Shown piece by piece: positions 23,545 through 35,040 of a stretch of 64,000 nucleotides of DNA (positions are counted from its first letter, which is position 1; each line of letters opens with the position of its first letter). Both the position numbers and the translations under genes were made by a program. The stretch comes from Syngnathus acus. Lineage: Eukaryota > Chordata > Actinopteri > Syngnathiformes > Syngnathidae. The DNA lies in NCBI RefSeq assembly GCF_901709675.1, contig NC_051101.1, positions 7,648,501-7,712,500 of the forward strand, given 5' to 3'. A model generated the notes under the pieces. That model did no database searches. It saw only the letters and a list, made by a program, of their open reading frames with translations, and was not told the DNA's origin.

Positions 23545-23932
23545 AGTGAAATACAGCTTCGGCAGTTGTTGAGGCAGAAATTCAGGCTTGGGAGCGATTT
23601 GGCTAGAATGTGGGGAAAGGCTTCCACATGGATCTGAGAAAATTCTGATTCTTCATCTGACAGCTCAGGAGGCGGTAGAAGCTGTGCACACTAAACACTG
23701 TGTATAATGGAGATTGATCTGTGGTGACCTTAACTCTGAATATTGTAGGTCGGTGAGGAGAATATTTCAAAACCTCCTCGGGTCCACCGACATCACTTCC
23801 AATGAGGAAACTGACTCCGAGGTAAACTGTCTTATCTCAGGGATGTAAGTCGGAAAGGAAAAAAATAAATCTCTTGGGTAGTAAGGCCCAGGAGTGCATG
23901 ATATGTACTCCAAGTTCCTAAAGGCTCTAGAT
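23545..23932 (+). mobile_element. LINE remnant (RTE/I-like), reverse-transcriptase start
   Basis: With frameshifts and stops, the plus strand reads AWERFG, then LRRR..CTLNTVYNGD.SVVT, GR.GEYFK and F-L-K-A-L-D at the end. These match the segment just before and at the start of the reverse transcriptase of fish LINEs with endonuclease heads. It is broken and non-functional. The fragment at 32030-32540 may be the same family. Confidence 0.6.
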
Positions 23933-23933
23933 C

Positions 23934-24010
23934 AGTGGTTCTTAACCTTGTTGAAGGTATCGAACCCCACCAGTTTCATATGCGCATTCACCGAACCCCG
24001 CTTTAGCAAA
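23934..24010 (+). mobile_element. hAT-like element, left end only
   Basis: Starts CAGTGGTTCTTAACCTTGTT and continues with the gaaccccaccagtttcatatg motif typical of a fish hAT non-autonomous family. I could not find the right terminus, so it is probably truncated. It abuts the LINE remnant before it. Confidence 0.55.
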
Positions 24011-25094
24011 AAAATAAAAAAAACACAATAAATGTTTTTTACTGGTGCACAAAATGAGCCGTGCATGATCATCACCTTGTTCAAAGAACAAAACCAACAC
24101 AATGCATAACTCAACAAATTACATACCTGCAAATCAGTGTGCCTTTGCGAAATCAGTTCAGAAATGCATTATCATGAATTTACGAATATACCTTAATGTA
24201 TGCTACAGGCACCAATATTAAAAATCAATAAAACTAATGTATTAAAACACAAACACACCATTTACGTGGATATGAAAGTCAAAAGGTAAAAGGTGGGTGG
24301 GTAGATGGATCAAAGATACAAAGGAAAGCATTTTGGAAAATGAAGTCAAAAGATTTATAACAAATGACACACTACAGTCAATGTGTTTGAGTCAAAATGA
24401 AGGGATAAAACCTGCAACAGCATAATATTCAACCATTACACGAGTTGAATGGTTTTAGTGTTGTCTAATTTCGTGAGGTCAAATTAGTTTGCTTTTGTGG
24501 TACAGATACCAATGAAGCCTGTCTCCAAGGGAGAATCTGCCTAATTGAAATGTTTCTGTGTACTTAATTGGATGCTGAATAAACTAACTTAATTAACCAT
24601 GTTTTCAATTTCAATCTTAAATGACATCATGAACGGTGAATCAACTTGAAAATATATTTCCATTCTGCACAAATAAATAACAAATGTATAACACACCAAA
24701 TGCAAGCCCCTTGGGGTAAACAAACAAACAGCTGAGACTGATCAGTTTGCATTCTTTCCTATTATCTCAATTCAAACACGCGGGCCAAAACCACTTTGAG
24801 CCCCGTGCAAACAAACTCTAATTTGATTTGGTTCACTTCAGTCAAGTGTGAACTCTGCACTGACGTGCAGTCAAATGACAGCAGCACAAAGCACAGGGAG
24901 ATCACACGGCTATAACAGTTAAGTTTAGCACAGGTGTCTCAGTCACAGTCTGCTTTTGGCACATTTGTCTGTTTGTGCTGTAGTGCATGCATGTGCAACT
25001 GGGATCCCCCAGGGGCTTTTGAAGGAACGTTTTCAAAGTTCTTTGCGACATATTAGATAAAAAGAACCACCACCACAGAACACAAATATATGCA

Positions 25095-25580
25095 ATAGAT
25101 CAATTATATGCAAAGATAACATTTGCATCAATGTGAAGGAGACCATGGAGATGGTGGTGCATTTCAGGAGGAACAGATGGCCCCTCGTCTTTTCAAACAT
25201 TGGAGGAGCATCAGTGGAAGTAGTCTCTATACACACATTCCTTGGGGTCTACCTTGCCAAGGAACCTATTGTCTTAAGAGGGGCATGATTCTTAAGAACA
25301 GCAGTGAATAGAGGGTTGAAGTAAGACCAAAGCACTGAGTCAAAATATCAACGAGGTGACTTCAGGAGAGATCTGTGAATGACTAAGCAGCCAAGAGCCC
25401 ACACTTGAATTCGTGCTGTGCAATGATGATTCCAATCCAATCTGATGGAACTTGTGAGATGCTCTAAAAAGGAAAATGCCAAAGAGAGGCAGGCCAAGCT
25501 TGTGGCATCATATTAAAAAAGACTTGAGGCTGTGGTTGTCACAAAAGACGCATCAACCAAGTATAGAACAGTGACTGGGG
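25095..25580 (+). mobile_element. L2/Rex1-like LINE remnant, RT C-terminus and 3' tail
   Basis: In frame pieces read NVKETMEMVVHFRRNR, then VEVVSIHTFLGVYLA. These match the KTKEMVVDFRR...VSSTKFLGVHI block of L2/Rex1-type reverse transcriptases. The continuing sequence (KRKMPKRGRPSLWHHIKKDL) could be the 3' end of the same or another LINE. It ends in a GAAT repeat tail at 25581. Degenerate. Confidence 0.6.
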
Positions 25581-25669
25581 ATGAACGAATGAATGAATGA
25601 ATGAATGAATGAATGAATGAATGCATGCATGCATGCATGCATACATGAATGAATGAATGAATGAATGAA
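25581..25669. repeat. (GAAT)n/(GCAT)n tract
   Basis: Tetranucleotide tract with a GCAT block inside GAAT repeats. It directly follows the LINE remnant and may be its 3' tail. Confidence 0.9.
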
Positions 25670-27632
25670 GTTCATCTGGAGTTGTGCATTAGAAAAATCG
25701 TTCCCTTAACGAACTACTCTCAAAGTTATAAACTACCCAATATACCATAGGCAACATTTTTAAATGGATGCATCTATCAAATTATTATATTTCAGAGCTG
25801 AATATGCCCCTCAACTATAGGTAACACTGTCAATTCATAAGCCTCTACAAGCACTATAGATATGACTAACCAGAAATTGAAGAATTCATGTTACTGTGTT
25901 CTACACAGCTAACATGGGATAAGACGATTTACACGCTAAGAGACAGAAATTCTAATATGAAGTGAACTAGGGGTGTTTCCATTCTTATTCACCAGAAGTG
26001 GTAATAGGCAGGACTAGAACCTTTAAGAAGAGAATGGGATAGGCAACCAATACCCAGTCATAGGCTGATCTGTTCCTGATTAAGAAGCCCTGAGTGAGAG
26101 AGAGGGGGGATTCTGTGCAAACTCAAAAATGACATTTCAGACAGATCCAGTTAAAAAAAAAAAAAAGAGATCACTGAGTAAAGTATTTGAATGTACCAAC
26201 AATGCTCATGTGGACATAATAGACTGCCATGTAAAGGAGAGCAGGGTGCACGTTTCCTGAAATGATTGAAGTTGTCAATGCAATATGATGTTTTACCATC
26301 TCAAAGAAGTTGGATATTTGTGACAGTATGTCCAACTATTATAAGTCACCACTTGGTATTCAACTAATACAATTAATTTCCTTTTATTTTTCATCATTTC
26401 TGTTGGATCGCAATGTGCACATTTAACGAACATATTAAGACATATCGTGCTGTATGTGGTACCTCCAAAATCAAAATGATCTGGAGTACCTAAAAACGGC
26501 ATGTTAATCTTTCATCTTCAAAGTAAGCAAGCCATTTTCAACATTTACAACTTGTCAATAATTTGTAAAAATAACACCCACATCTGTGGAATGACCAATA
26601 ATGTAAATTTGTGGAAAAAAATATTAAATGTACTAAATTGTGACGTATGAGGATTTGGCCCAACACCAGTGAATAAATGTCCAATGTATGTAGGCATACA
26701 TGTATAGAAATAGTTGGGTCATTTATGAGATGTGGATAATGTGCATGTTAATATGATTCGCCAGGCCGATACAACGTAAATGTATGTCAAAATGTTGGGA
26801 CCCTTAGACTATCAGCCTGACATTTTAAAGCAAGAACTACTATTGTTGTTTGTCTGTTGTTCTTACTTGCCACACGTGTCAGTATTTTTTTGGGATCATT
26901 ATTCTGATTTAGTGGTCCAAAATATAATTACTTATTTCCCACTAAATGGTTATACATTGGAATTTTCTTTGAAGGTTTTTATGAAGCCCTGCTTACCCTT
27001 ACGAGAAAGAGATGAGAAGAAAAACAGATGGAATTAATCACTACTATCACAGAACAACCCACAGAACAGTTGGCTACTTCTAAAGCATTGGGATGAATCA
27101 CCATCTTCATAGCAGTACCGATAACCAGATGGAACTCTTCAACTTTTGTGCTTTCTTATACATAATACAGTACTTTGGTGGTCTCATGATCTATTACTGA
27201 ATTAAATTGTATTTCCATGGCACCAATTCAGGATCATTTTGTAATCAATTTGAAATGTTTGATCCAAAGAAAATGGGCTTCATTCACCAACTGTTTTTGA
27301 GAACACATTTGCACTTTTCAATAAGAATATGATATTCACCAATGTACAATTTGACTCCACGATATACTTACACAAATTTTAGTGGTTTACATTCGAACAT
27401 TTATCACATTACATTATATAATATTAGATGGATTTTGAATATTATATATCATCATTGAAATGATGATGTTCAATAATAACTCATCATAAATCCCCACTAT
27501 TTCAGAAACTTTTTGAAGGGCAAATGTAGCTCTTAGGAACATGTTGATGAATCAGGCTCAGCAATTCCCTTTGTGAGCTAGACCACCAGGCTGGTTATAG
27601 GTGACAGTGTAAAAGTGTGGTATAAGGCATAC

Positions 27633-27718
27633 CCCGCCCTCTCCTTTAGTTTCATATCAGTAATGCCGTCTTTGGACACCAGTTTGTTAAAAACGAGAAT
27701 CCCAATAACCATGTTAAC
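27633..27718 (-). CDS. adgrb1: adgrb1 exon: TM5 end and ICL3 start
   Basis: This 86-nt exon has phase 0 in and phase 2 out. It encodes [20 protein letters not shown] and ends MKLKERAG. The helix end and the basic KLKERAG loop match BAI1 closely. Acceptor ggcag|gtt, donor cggg|gtatgc. Residues about 781-808. Confidence 0.96.
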
Positions 27719-27871
27719 CTGCCAAAAGAAGAGGCATACAATTAATACATTAAAGACATTTTCCTTTTTGACAGCATGCAGAAATACTCTGATCATGTCT
27801 GATGATGACAGCAGAATACATTAAATAATCAAACACTACACTTGGTTATACTTACTCCAGAAGCTTAATAA

Positions 27872-28236
27872 ACTGTTTGTGATTTCAAAACTATTATTTG
27901 TTGAGAACTATTCTACAGGAATTTATTCCCTCATTCCAAGTACTGAAAATAGAACTCTATGAAAGATGAAATTAATGTTCATTTGTTAAATAGTGTATTG
28001 GTGTTGTATTTAAATGTTTTGCAGTTGAATTAAGCTGTTTTCTGCGTGGACCCAAACTGTGATTTCAAAACAATATCATTTGTTGAAAACTATTCTACAA
28101 GAATTTATTCTCTCATTCCAAGTACTGAAAATAGAACTCTATGAAAGATTAAATTAATGTTCATTTGTTAAATAGTGTATTGATGCTGTATTTAAATGTT
28201 TTGCAGTTGAATTAAGCCGTTTGCTGCGTGGACCCA
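27872..28236. repeat. Tandem duplication, two ~180-bp copies
   Basis: Two adjacent copies (about 27872-28053 and 28054-28236, period 180 bp) each run from gtgatttcaaaa to gcgtggaccca with about ten differences. They lie between the ECL2/TM5 exon and the TM5/ICL3 exon and contain no exon. Confidence 0.9.
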
Positions 28237-28394
28237 CCACAAGTTGCTTTCACCGCAACATCCCTTTCTTATTTATTTAGTCGTTATTCTTTGCATGTCA
28301 ACAAGTCAAGTCAAACCATTGACAAAATAACTGCAAATGACCAAGATACGGTACTGGTTAAAGGCAGGCAGCACAGAGAGAGAAGAAAGAATAC

Positions 28395-28461
28395 CAAGAC
28401 AACAGCGGCAGCTGGTCCAACAAATGCATAGAGAAGACCTCCTTCCAGAGATAACCAGCAG
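28395..28461 (-). CDS. adgrb1: adgrb1 exon: ECL2 and TM5 start
   Basis: This 67-nt exon has phase 2 in and phase 0 out. It starts [20 protein letters not shown] and ends VL. It holds the ECL2 cysteine and the GPAAAVVL half of TM5, both invariant in BAI receptors. Acceptor ttgtag|c, donor ttg|gtattc. Residues about 758-780. Confidence 0.96.
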
Positions 28462-28781
28462 CTACAAGAGAGGAGCAGGCAGACATGCGTAGTATCATAT
28501 ACAACTCGAGAATGCAGCCTGTATAGAAATTGTGTGTAAACGTAGAGAAGCATTTACAAATTTATAAACACTGGAATAATTTTTGTTCAAAGAACTGCAA
28601 AGTGGGAAATATGATAAAGAATAAATTACGAGGGGATAAGTGAAAGAATGGGTTCCACAAAACCAATGTGTGAATTAAAATATACATATATTGAAAAAGC
28701 AATAACAACATGAAACCATACTCAATATTCTCAGAGCAACATTAAAGGTCAAATAGATCATCTACAGAAAACCATTCTTAC

Positions 28782-28851
28782 TAGCTTGGTGTTCCATAGC
28801 CTTTTGCTTTGGTAAAACCCACTGATATTGCAACAACAAGGGCAGGGAGAC
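28782..28851 (-). CDS. adgrb1: adgrb1 exon: TM4 and start of ECL2
   Basis: This 70-nt, phase 1-2 exon encodes LPALVVAISVGFTKAKGYGT then PSY. The last codon (TA|C) is completed by the next exon, giving the ECL2 Y-C-W. The donor is ta|gtaaga and reading past it hits an in-frame stop, which fixes the splice. Residues about 735-757. Confidence 0.95.
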
Positions 28852-28931
28852 CTAGGAGAGACAAAAGGGGTATTAGAATGGAGCAGATTACGAAAATGAC
28901 TCAAATAGAAACAAGGGATGATAAGACTAAC

Positions 28932-29082
28932 CCCAGCCAAGACAGAGAAAACGCTTGCGTATTATTCGATTCCGTAGACGACCCGTCACTGCCATGTATG
29001 ACTGCCATGCCTCCGTCAGGACCCAACAGAATGATGACAGGAAAAAAAAGTGAAGAAACGCAGCGATTACGGTGCATAGGAC
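28932..29082 (-). CDS. adgrb1: adgrb1 exon: ECL1, TM3 and ICL2
   Basis: This 151-nt exon has phase 0 in and phase 1 out. It starts [20 protein letters not shown] and continues [14 protein letters not shown], then [13 protein letters not shown]. The ECL1 cysteine (VLC), which in the family pairs with ECL2, is kept. The conserved WQSYM helix end and the basic RKRFL loop are visible. Acceptor ttctag|gtc, donor tggg|gttagt. Residues about 685-734. Confidence 0.96.
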
Positions 29083-29168
29083 CTAGAAGAGCAATAAAGA
29101 AAGGGATATGGAACTGTGATCATCCTGGCTTTCTTGAGTCCAAGTTCAAAACAAACATTGGGACTTAC

Positions 29169-29271
29169 CTTATTTCTTGTTTGGGTCTGTCCGATGAGAA
29201 TTAGAGCGTTGGAGGAAATGATTGAGAGGCAGAAGTTGATAAGTATGACGGATCGTTCAGACCGAATATAT
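29169..29271 (-). CDS. adgrb1: adgrb1 exon: ICL1 and TM2
   Basis: This 103-nt exon has phase 2 in and phase 0 out. It encodes [20 protein letters not shown] and ends QTQTRNK. [22 protein letters not shown] is a near-invariant BAI signature covering intracellular loop 1 and TM2. Acceptor ctgcag|ata, donor aag|gtaagt. Residues about 650-684. Confidence 0.97.
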
Positions 29272-29801
29272 CTGCAGGAAGATGAGGAAACGTTGAAAAT
29301 ACAACAAATACAATCCTGCTTCACAGCAGCACAACAAAAAAGAAAAGACGATTTGTGTTTAGTTATTGGTTATTTCGGTTTGTTGCTTTTCTGCAATACA
29401 TTTTATTTGGTTGAAAAATATGTGTATTAGCTTTCTAAATGGTGCCACATTTCATTTAACCAATGAGCAGCAGAAATGAGTACGTATGTGAGTACCCAGA
29501 ATAAAACCCTGTCAAATCTCTGACAATGATAAACTGCTTACTTTGCTGTTATGGATTTGTTTGGCGTTACAGATTGGATGACTGAAGTTTGAAGAAATAA
29601 CATATTGTCAGTCAACAATTTATTCAGTAAACAATCACAAGCCGCAGAAGCACATTGAAGACCCAGTGACAAGTACAAGTCTGGCATTTCCTCCTCATAC
29701 TGGTAGCACATTGCTTTGAGATGTGATTTAAAATATAACAACATTTTGGCATGTTAGGTTAAGTTCCCATTTATTGATATTCATGCAACATATTTTCTCA
29801 C

Positions 29802-29905
29802 CTCCAGACTGACACATAGATGATGATGAGTAGCAACAATGTTAAAGAAGACACTCCACAACCCACAATTAGCGTCACAGATGGGAGCTGTGTCTTATCC
29901 ATGTT
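29802..29905 (-). CDS. adgrb1: adgrb1 exon: TM1
   Basis: This 104-nt exon has phase 0 in and phase 2 out. It encodes [20 protein letters not shown] and then a leucine/isoleucine-rich helix ending YVSVW. This is the post-GPS linker and first transmembrane helix. Acceptor ttttcag|aac, donor tggag|gtgaga. A 7.1-kb intron separates it from the GPS exon. Residues about 616-649. Confidence 0.96.
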
Positions 29906-32029
29906 CTGAAAAAAGAAAGAGAACACAGAATACTAGTGTTATTATTTAAAGTAAAGGAACTAATCTCAAACTGGAGCTCATAGACCACAAAGACCGTGTG
30001 TCCAAAAAGTAGTGGTAAAACAAGGATGAAATGTTTAAAAAAAATAAAAAATAAAAAACTTATGCCTCCAACCTATGATGAAGCTGATATCAGATGACTT
30101 GTCCATGTGCAAGTTGCATTACACCAATACATTGTGAAATTATAGCTGGAACTATTATATCAGGCAGTTATAATTGTAGAGCGATAATTGTGTGTGTGTG
30201 TCTTTTGTACTATGTGCAGCATGGTTGGTCTCCATAGACAGCAGGGTGAATACCTACTCTCCCTTTGCCTGCAAGGGTTTTTAATAGTTTCCTACTGCAT
30301 CCTCAAAAGTACAGGCTTGAAGTTTGCAAAATAGCATCTCAATTATCCACAGCATTAGTGGCAAACAGTTTTATGGAAATATTAAAGAAATGCCAAATTG
30401 TTTCAAATGAAGCCATAGCGTGTGATACTGTGTGTAGGGCCCAGATTACAGCTGTGTATTTGTCCTGTAATTTGTTTGCATCCAGCAGTAGTGCACATAA
30501 GACAGTAGCTATGCAGCCTTTGGAAACCCGTGTGTTACGTGTTTAGGTGACATGGGTGATGTCTTTCGTTTCCAGCGATGGTGTGGATTTTTAGTCAAAC
30601 AAACAACAGTGACAGGCGTCGCAATGCAGATATGACCATAGCACTTAATTCCCATCCTCATTAAACTCAAGATGCTTATATTTGCTCGACTACATACCAT
30701 ATATCTATAGTCGCTCTACACAGCCACGGACCGCTATACGCACACATTCCCTTATTTGCCTCTCACAGATTGCATGAACGCTCCAACGGGAAATAGTTAA
30801 TTCATATTGAATATTAGGACGGACTCAAGCGGTTTCATTGGTCCACTGTGACAGAAATTTCCTTGGTCAGGTGTGAGGAGACTATGAGTAAACATGTTGC
30901 AAGTCAGATTTTTTAACCCTAAACCCTATCCAGCCTATTCCAGGACATCAACCCTTAGCTTTTGCAAGAGATAATTGGCTGAGTTTATTGCCTGTCTTGT
31001 CTGCTAGTTTGATGTGTGTGTTGGGGCCAAGTTAATTAAATCCCTCTGATTAATCTGCACTGCAGTCACTTCCTTCTCTAAAAGTAAATGGGGGAGAAAA
31101 CATTATGAGTGCAGTGAAATGGAAACATGTCTGTTGAGAGAGTTTTCACTTGCTTTCTTGATAGAGGTCTTGCATAGCATGAAAATCAGTTATTTTTCGT
31201 CACTACACAGATTATATGAATACACAATGAACCTTGCTTTGGTCCCAAAGCTGCAACATTCAAGAATAGTGGACAGCCCTAATAAAAATGTCTATCATGC
31301 AAATATTAACAGTTTTTTCTTGTCACATAGAAATGTTGAAACTTTGATGGCGCCACTCAAAAATTTTTGTGAATGTTTGGCAAACAACTTTGAATAAGAA
31401 TGTGCTGCTGCTTAACTTCTGCTGCAGAGCAGTTGCAGTTGTGGGTAGTCTTGATACTTCACGTTTAAATGAAAAATATAATATTTATTGGTCTACACTC
31501 AATACCCTGCCCCCATCCGTGTTATTTTAGAAGTGCAGCAATATAGAACTACATGAGTTATTTATTTTCTATTTGCCCTTTTCATATGGAGTGCTCCAGT
31601 GTTGTTTGCTTTTGGGGCACATCACCAGAAGAGAGGCACTTTGTTTAGCCTTGCACTCTACAGGATTTTCACTTGGCAGTAAAGCGGGGTTGCGATTGCT
31701 CCCTATTCAACTCATGTTTGGGCTCATAACATGCACGCACAAGTATCAATGAACTGTATTCTCCATAACTGTGATACAGCATTTAAGTACTGTCCATCCA
31801 TCCAGCCATTTCATTATCAACAAATATTCCAAATGCACGTGAGGATACCCTTTTATTTGAACATTGTGTTCATTATTGATGATCCATGGCAAGGACATAA
31901 GTCCATTAACCACATCGGACAGGAATCAAAGTGGGGTGCTTTCAGTAGACCTGCTTGTCACCTCTAATCGGAGGCAACTACAGAGTGAAAGAGAATCCGA
32001 GATGAGGGACCACACAGCATGGCTCTGAT

Positions 32030-32540
32030 CCCTATGATGAGACTAATTCTGAGCAGTGTTTTCCCTCGCCGGGACATGGTCACCAAGAGCCCCTTCGGCT
32101 TGGTGTCTGTAGATTTAAGTTCACCCTGGTGGACGAGAGGGTAGCCTTTCTATACCTCGGGTGAGGGGACGGGTTCTGACCGTTGTTCGTGCCTATGGTC
32201 CGACCAGGAGCTCAGAGTATACATCTATTTTAGAATCCCTGGAGGGCATGATGTAGTGTGCTCCTACTTCTGCTGGGGGACTTTGGTGGTCACATGGACA
32301 ATGACAGTGAAACGTGGAAGGGTGTGATCAGAAAGAATACTGAAAGAATGAAAGTTTCCTCTGCAGGGTGTCCAGGCTCTGCTTTTGAGGAGCTTGCTTG
32401 AGAAAGATATTTTTCTGCTCATCCGCATTGAGAGGAGCAAGATTAGATGGCTCAGGAATCTGGTTAGGGTGAATTTTAGACATCCCACCCGGAGGAATCA
32501 GGAACGACCCAGGACATGGTGGAGAGACTTTGGGTTCATC
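32030..32540 (+). mobile_element. LINE remnant: endonuclease piece joined to a 3' tail
   Basis: The plus strand reads LLGDFGGHMDNDSETWKGVI, matching the endonuclease (EEP) motif LLGDFNAHVGNDSETWxGVI. Soon after comes LRIERSKIRWL...RPRTWWRDF, which matches the extreme 3' end of such LINEs. The whole reverse transcriptase between them is missing, so the copy is internally deleted as well as frameshifted. Confidence 0.65.
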
Positions 32541-33102
32541 TCATTCCTCTAATTACAAATTCCTAGATCCTTATATTAAGTAACCTCCCACACAGAACAA
32601 AATATGAACATTATCAAATTAAATAACCCATGTGTCTTACTTAGGAGACTAGCTAACTATGTCTGTCACACATACAACTCAACAACATCCAAAGATTTCG
32701 CCACAATTTTTTCTCTCTCCACAATTGTCAGCTTGCCAGCCTATTTTGCTTCCTAATCGATTTTCAGTGCCATGAAAGCACTCTTCTTACAAAGTAATTT
32801 TTTGCATCGTTTATTTAGGGTTTCCCTCAGAAAACTTACGAGACCCGGTGGTAGAGAAGCCAGCCGGCTTCATAATAGTGTCTGCTGATCAGGCCCTAAT
32901 AACTCCTTGGGCCACCCTCAGCACTTTATATCACTGACAATGAGTCTTTCAAATCTCTGATGAAATATTTTAGTCTATTCTGCCTTGCAGTATTGCTTTA
33001 ATTCAGTAGCACTGGAGAATTTTTCAACTATGAATAGCATTTTAAGGTCATGTCACAGCATTTTAATCAAATACAAGTCCAGAATTTGACAAGGCTACTC
33101 TA

Positions 33103-33450
33103 AAACCATCCATCCATTTGCTCTACCCTTTGTCCCCACGGGTGTCGCGGGCATGCTGGAGCCTACCCTAGTTGACTTCGGGAAGTAGGCGGGGGACACC
33201 CTGAATAGTTGCCAGCCCATCGCAGGACACGCAAAGACGAACAACCATTCGCACTCACAATCACACCTACGGGCAATGGTCAATCTGCCCACCATGTATG
33301 TTTTTGGAACATAGGAGGAAATGGAAGTACCTGGAAGACACCCACACAGGCATGGGGAGAACATAGAACAGGAAGGCCAGAGCCGAACTCAAACCCACCA
33401 CCTCTGCACTGTGAGGCGGACGTACAGTTCATCACCGTGCCGCCACTCTG
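33103..33450. repeat. Dispersed fish repeat, best copy in the window
   Basis: About 350 bp with the phrases gggcatgctggagcctac, gccagcccatcgcaggacac and acacaggcatggggagaac. At least six other partial copies lie in this window, in both orientations. No open reading frame of its own. Confidence 0.65.
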
Positions 33451-33835
33451 AAACCGTATTCATTCATTCGTTCATTCCTTCCTTCTTTCATTCATTCATA
33501 GAAAAGTTGAGTTTTCTGTTGTGTTTTGGATTGTTGTACTGCTGCAGAACCCAAGTTAGCTTCAGCTTGAGGTCACAAATTGTTTGCCTTAGGCCTCAAA
33601 TGACGACCTATGCCCCTGGGCTGAGCCAGTGACTTCGGAAGAAAATATGCACTACATTTTAAGCAAAGAGCGGTGGAACCTAAATTTAGCACAGATTAAA
33701 CATTCAAGTTATTTAAATAGATGTGTTGCTCCATCTTCTGATTAAATCTGTGATCGGGTATAGTTTTTTTCACCACTATTGTTACTAACCCCCCCTCAAA
33801 AAACATATTCCAAATTCAACCATTGAATACGCGCC

Positions 33836-33874
33836 CACACACACACACATGCACACACGCACACACGCACACGC

Positions 33875-33956
<82 letters not shown>
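33836..33956. repeat. (AC)n microsatellite, ~120 bp
   Basis: Long AC tract with a few GC and TG interruptions at its left end. Its poly-threonine/histidine and cysteine/valine open frames are artefacts. Confidence 0.95.
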
Positions 33957-33958
<2 letters not shown>

Positions 33959-34780
33959 CTCGTTGTACTAAGCCAAGACTCCAAAGCTCTTCCCTTAAAA
34001 TGCTGTGCATGTTTTCTTTCACTCTCCTTTTTTTAATCTAAAATGCCTGCAGCAAATTTGGGCTGAGCAAAAAGGCATGAGAAATAACAGCAAGAGAGTA
34101 ATAGGTTATGTATGCTGTAAAGAAGGGAAGTGGAAATGTAATGCGGCATCAGAGGGGAAAATGACTGAGGGGTACAAAAGAAGATCGAAAGTACAAGTGA
34201 AAAAAGGAGTGAAGGTGTTTATTATTCTGGGGCCGTAGGAGGCTAGTTACAGACAGACTGGCTGGCTGGGCCATTTAGAAACTAGTAAGAAATTCACAGC
34301 AGATCATTGGCATGGGGCCCATAGATATATAAAAAAAATAGATTGCACAGAGGGCATCAACAGCAGAGGAAAGAGGGGGAGTTTGCCTACCCATCATATT
34401 TGACCAGAGCAGCGAGTTTACAAAGTTGAAGGCAATCAACAGTAAAGGAATGACTGCATTAAAAAGTGCAGATAAAAAAAAAAAAATCACAATACCAATT
34501 TAATCCAGGGTTAATTTGTTCTTTCATTCGATTTTCTACATCAGAAGGAAGAAATTGCCTAGCGGCTAGCTCCACACTACCAATACAACACTGAAATGTT
34601 CCACTGGCCAGTAACCAAACAGAACAGTACAACAGAGTGGTACTAATAAGTACTAATATTCCAGTATACCTCTGACAATGAACAATAAACCGGGTAAAAC
34701 AAGAATACCGTACCAAATTATACTGCTTGGTGGCAGTTCAGACAGAGCCGAGAAGAAAATGGAGATAAAATACATATTTA

Positions 34781-35040
34781 CACTGCCCTCAATAATTATT
34801 GGCACCCATGGTAAAGATGTATTCTTTAGGTTTTAATAAATTCAATTTTGTCTAAATATAAGAAAACCTTTAAAGAAAAAGAAAAAAAAAAGGTCAAACC
34901 ATTAATTCAAACATATTTATCCAGTAAGAAAGAAAATCTCACATTAAGCAATAATTCTTTTACATCACATCGTGTTCCAGAATTATTAGCACCCCTAATG
35001 TTAATACATTGCCCAACTCTCCTTTCACAAACCTGCAAGT
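34781..35040 (+). mobile_element. Tc1/mariner-like element, one end
   Basis: Begins after a TA with cactgccctcaataattatt followed by ggcacccatgg, and continues gtaaagatgtattctttagg. This resembles the long terminal repeat of a common fish Tc1 family (CAGTGCCCTC...ATTATTGGCACCC). A second related motif, gaattattagcacccc, lies near 34980. No transposase or opposite terminus was found. Confidence 0.55.

Larger units (their letters stand above)
22906..27632 (-). other. adgrb1 intron with LINE and hAT fragments
   Basis: A 4.7-kb intron between two third-loop exons. Recognised content is the LINE pieces at 23545-23932 and 25095-25580, a hAT-like end at 23934-24010 and the tetranucleotide tract at 25581-25669. 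The part from 25.7 to 27.6 kb shows nothing recognisable. Confidence 0.65.

Noticed and set aside
33796-34041. Poly-cysteine/valine and poly-threonine/histidine frames
   Set aside because: Direct translations of the (AC)n microsatellite. The same applies at 52418-52718, 53384-53665 and 60640-61008.
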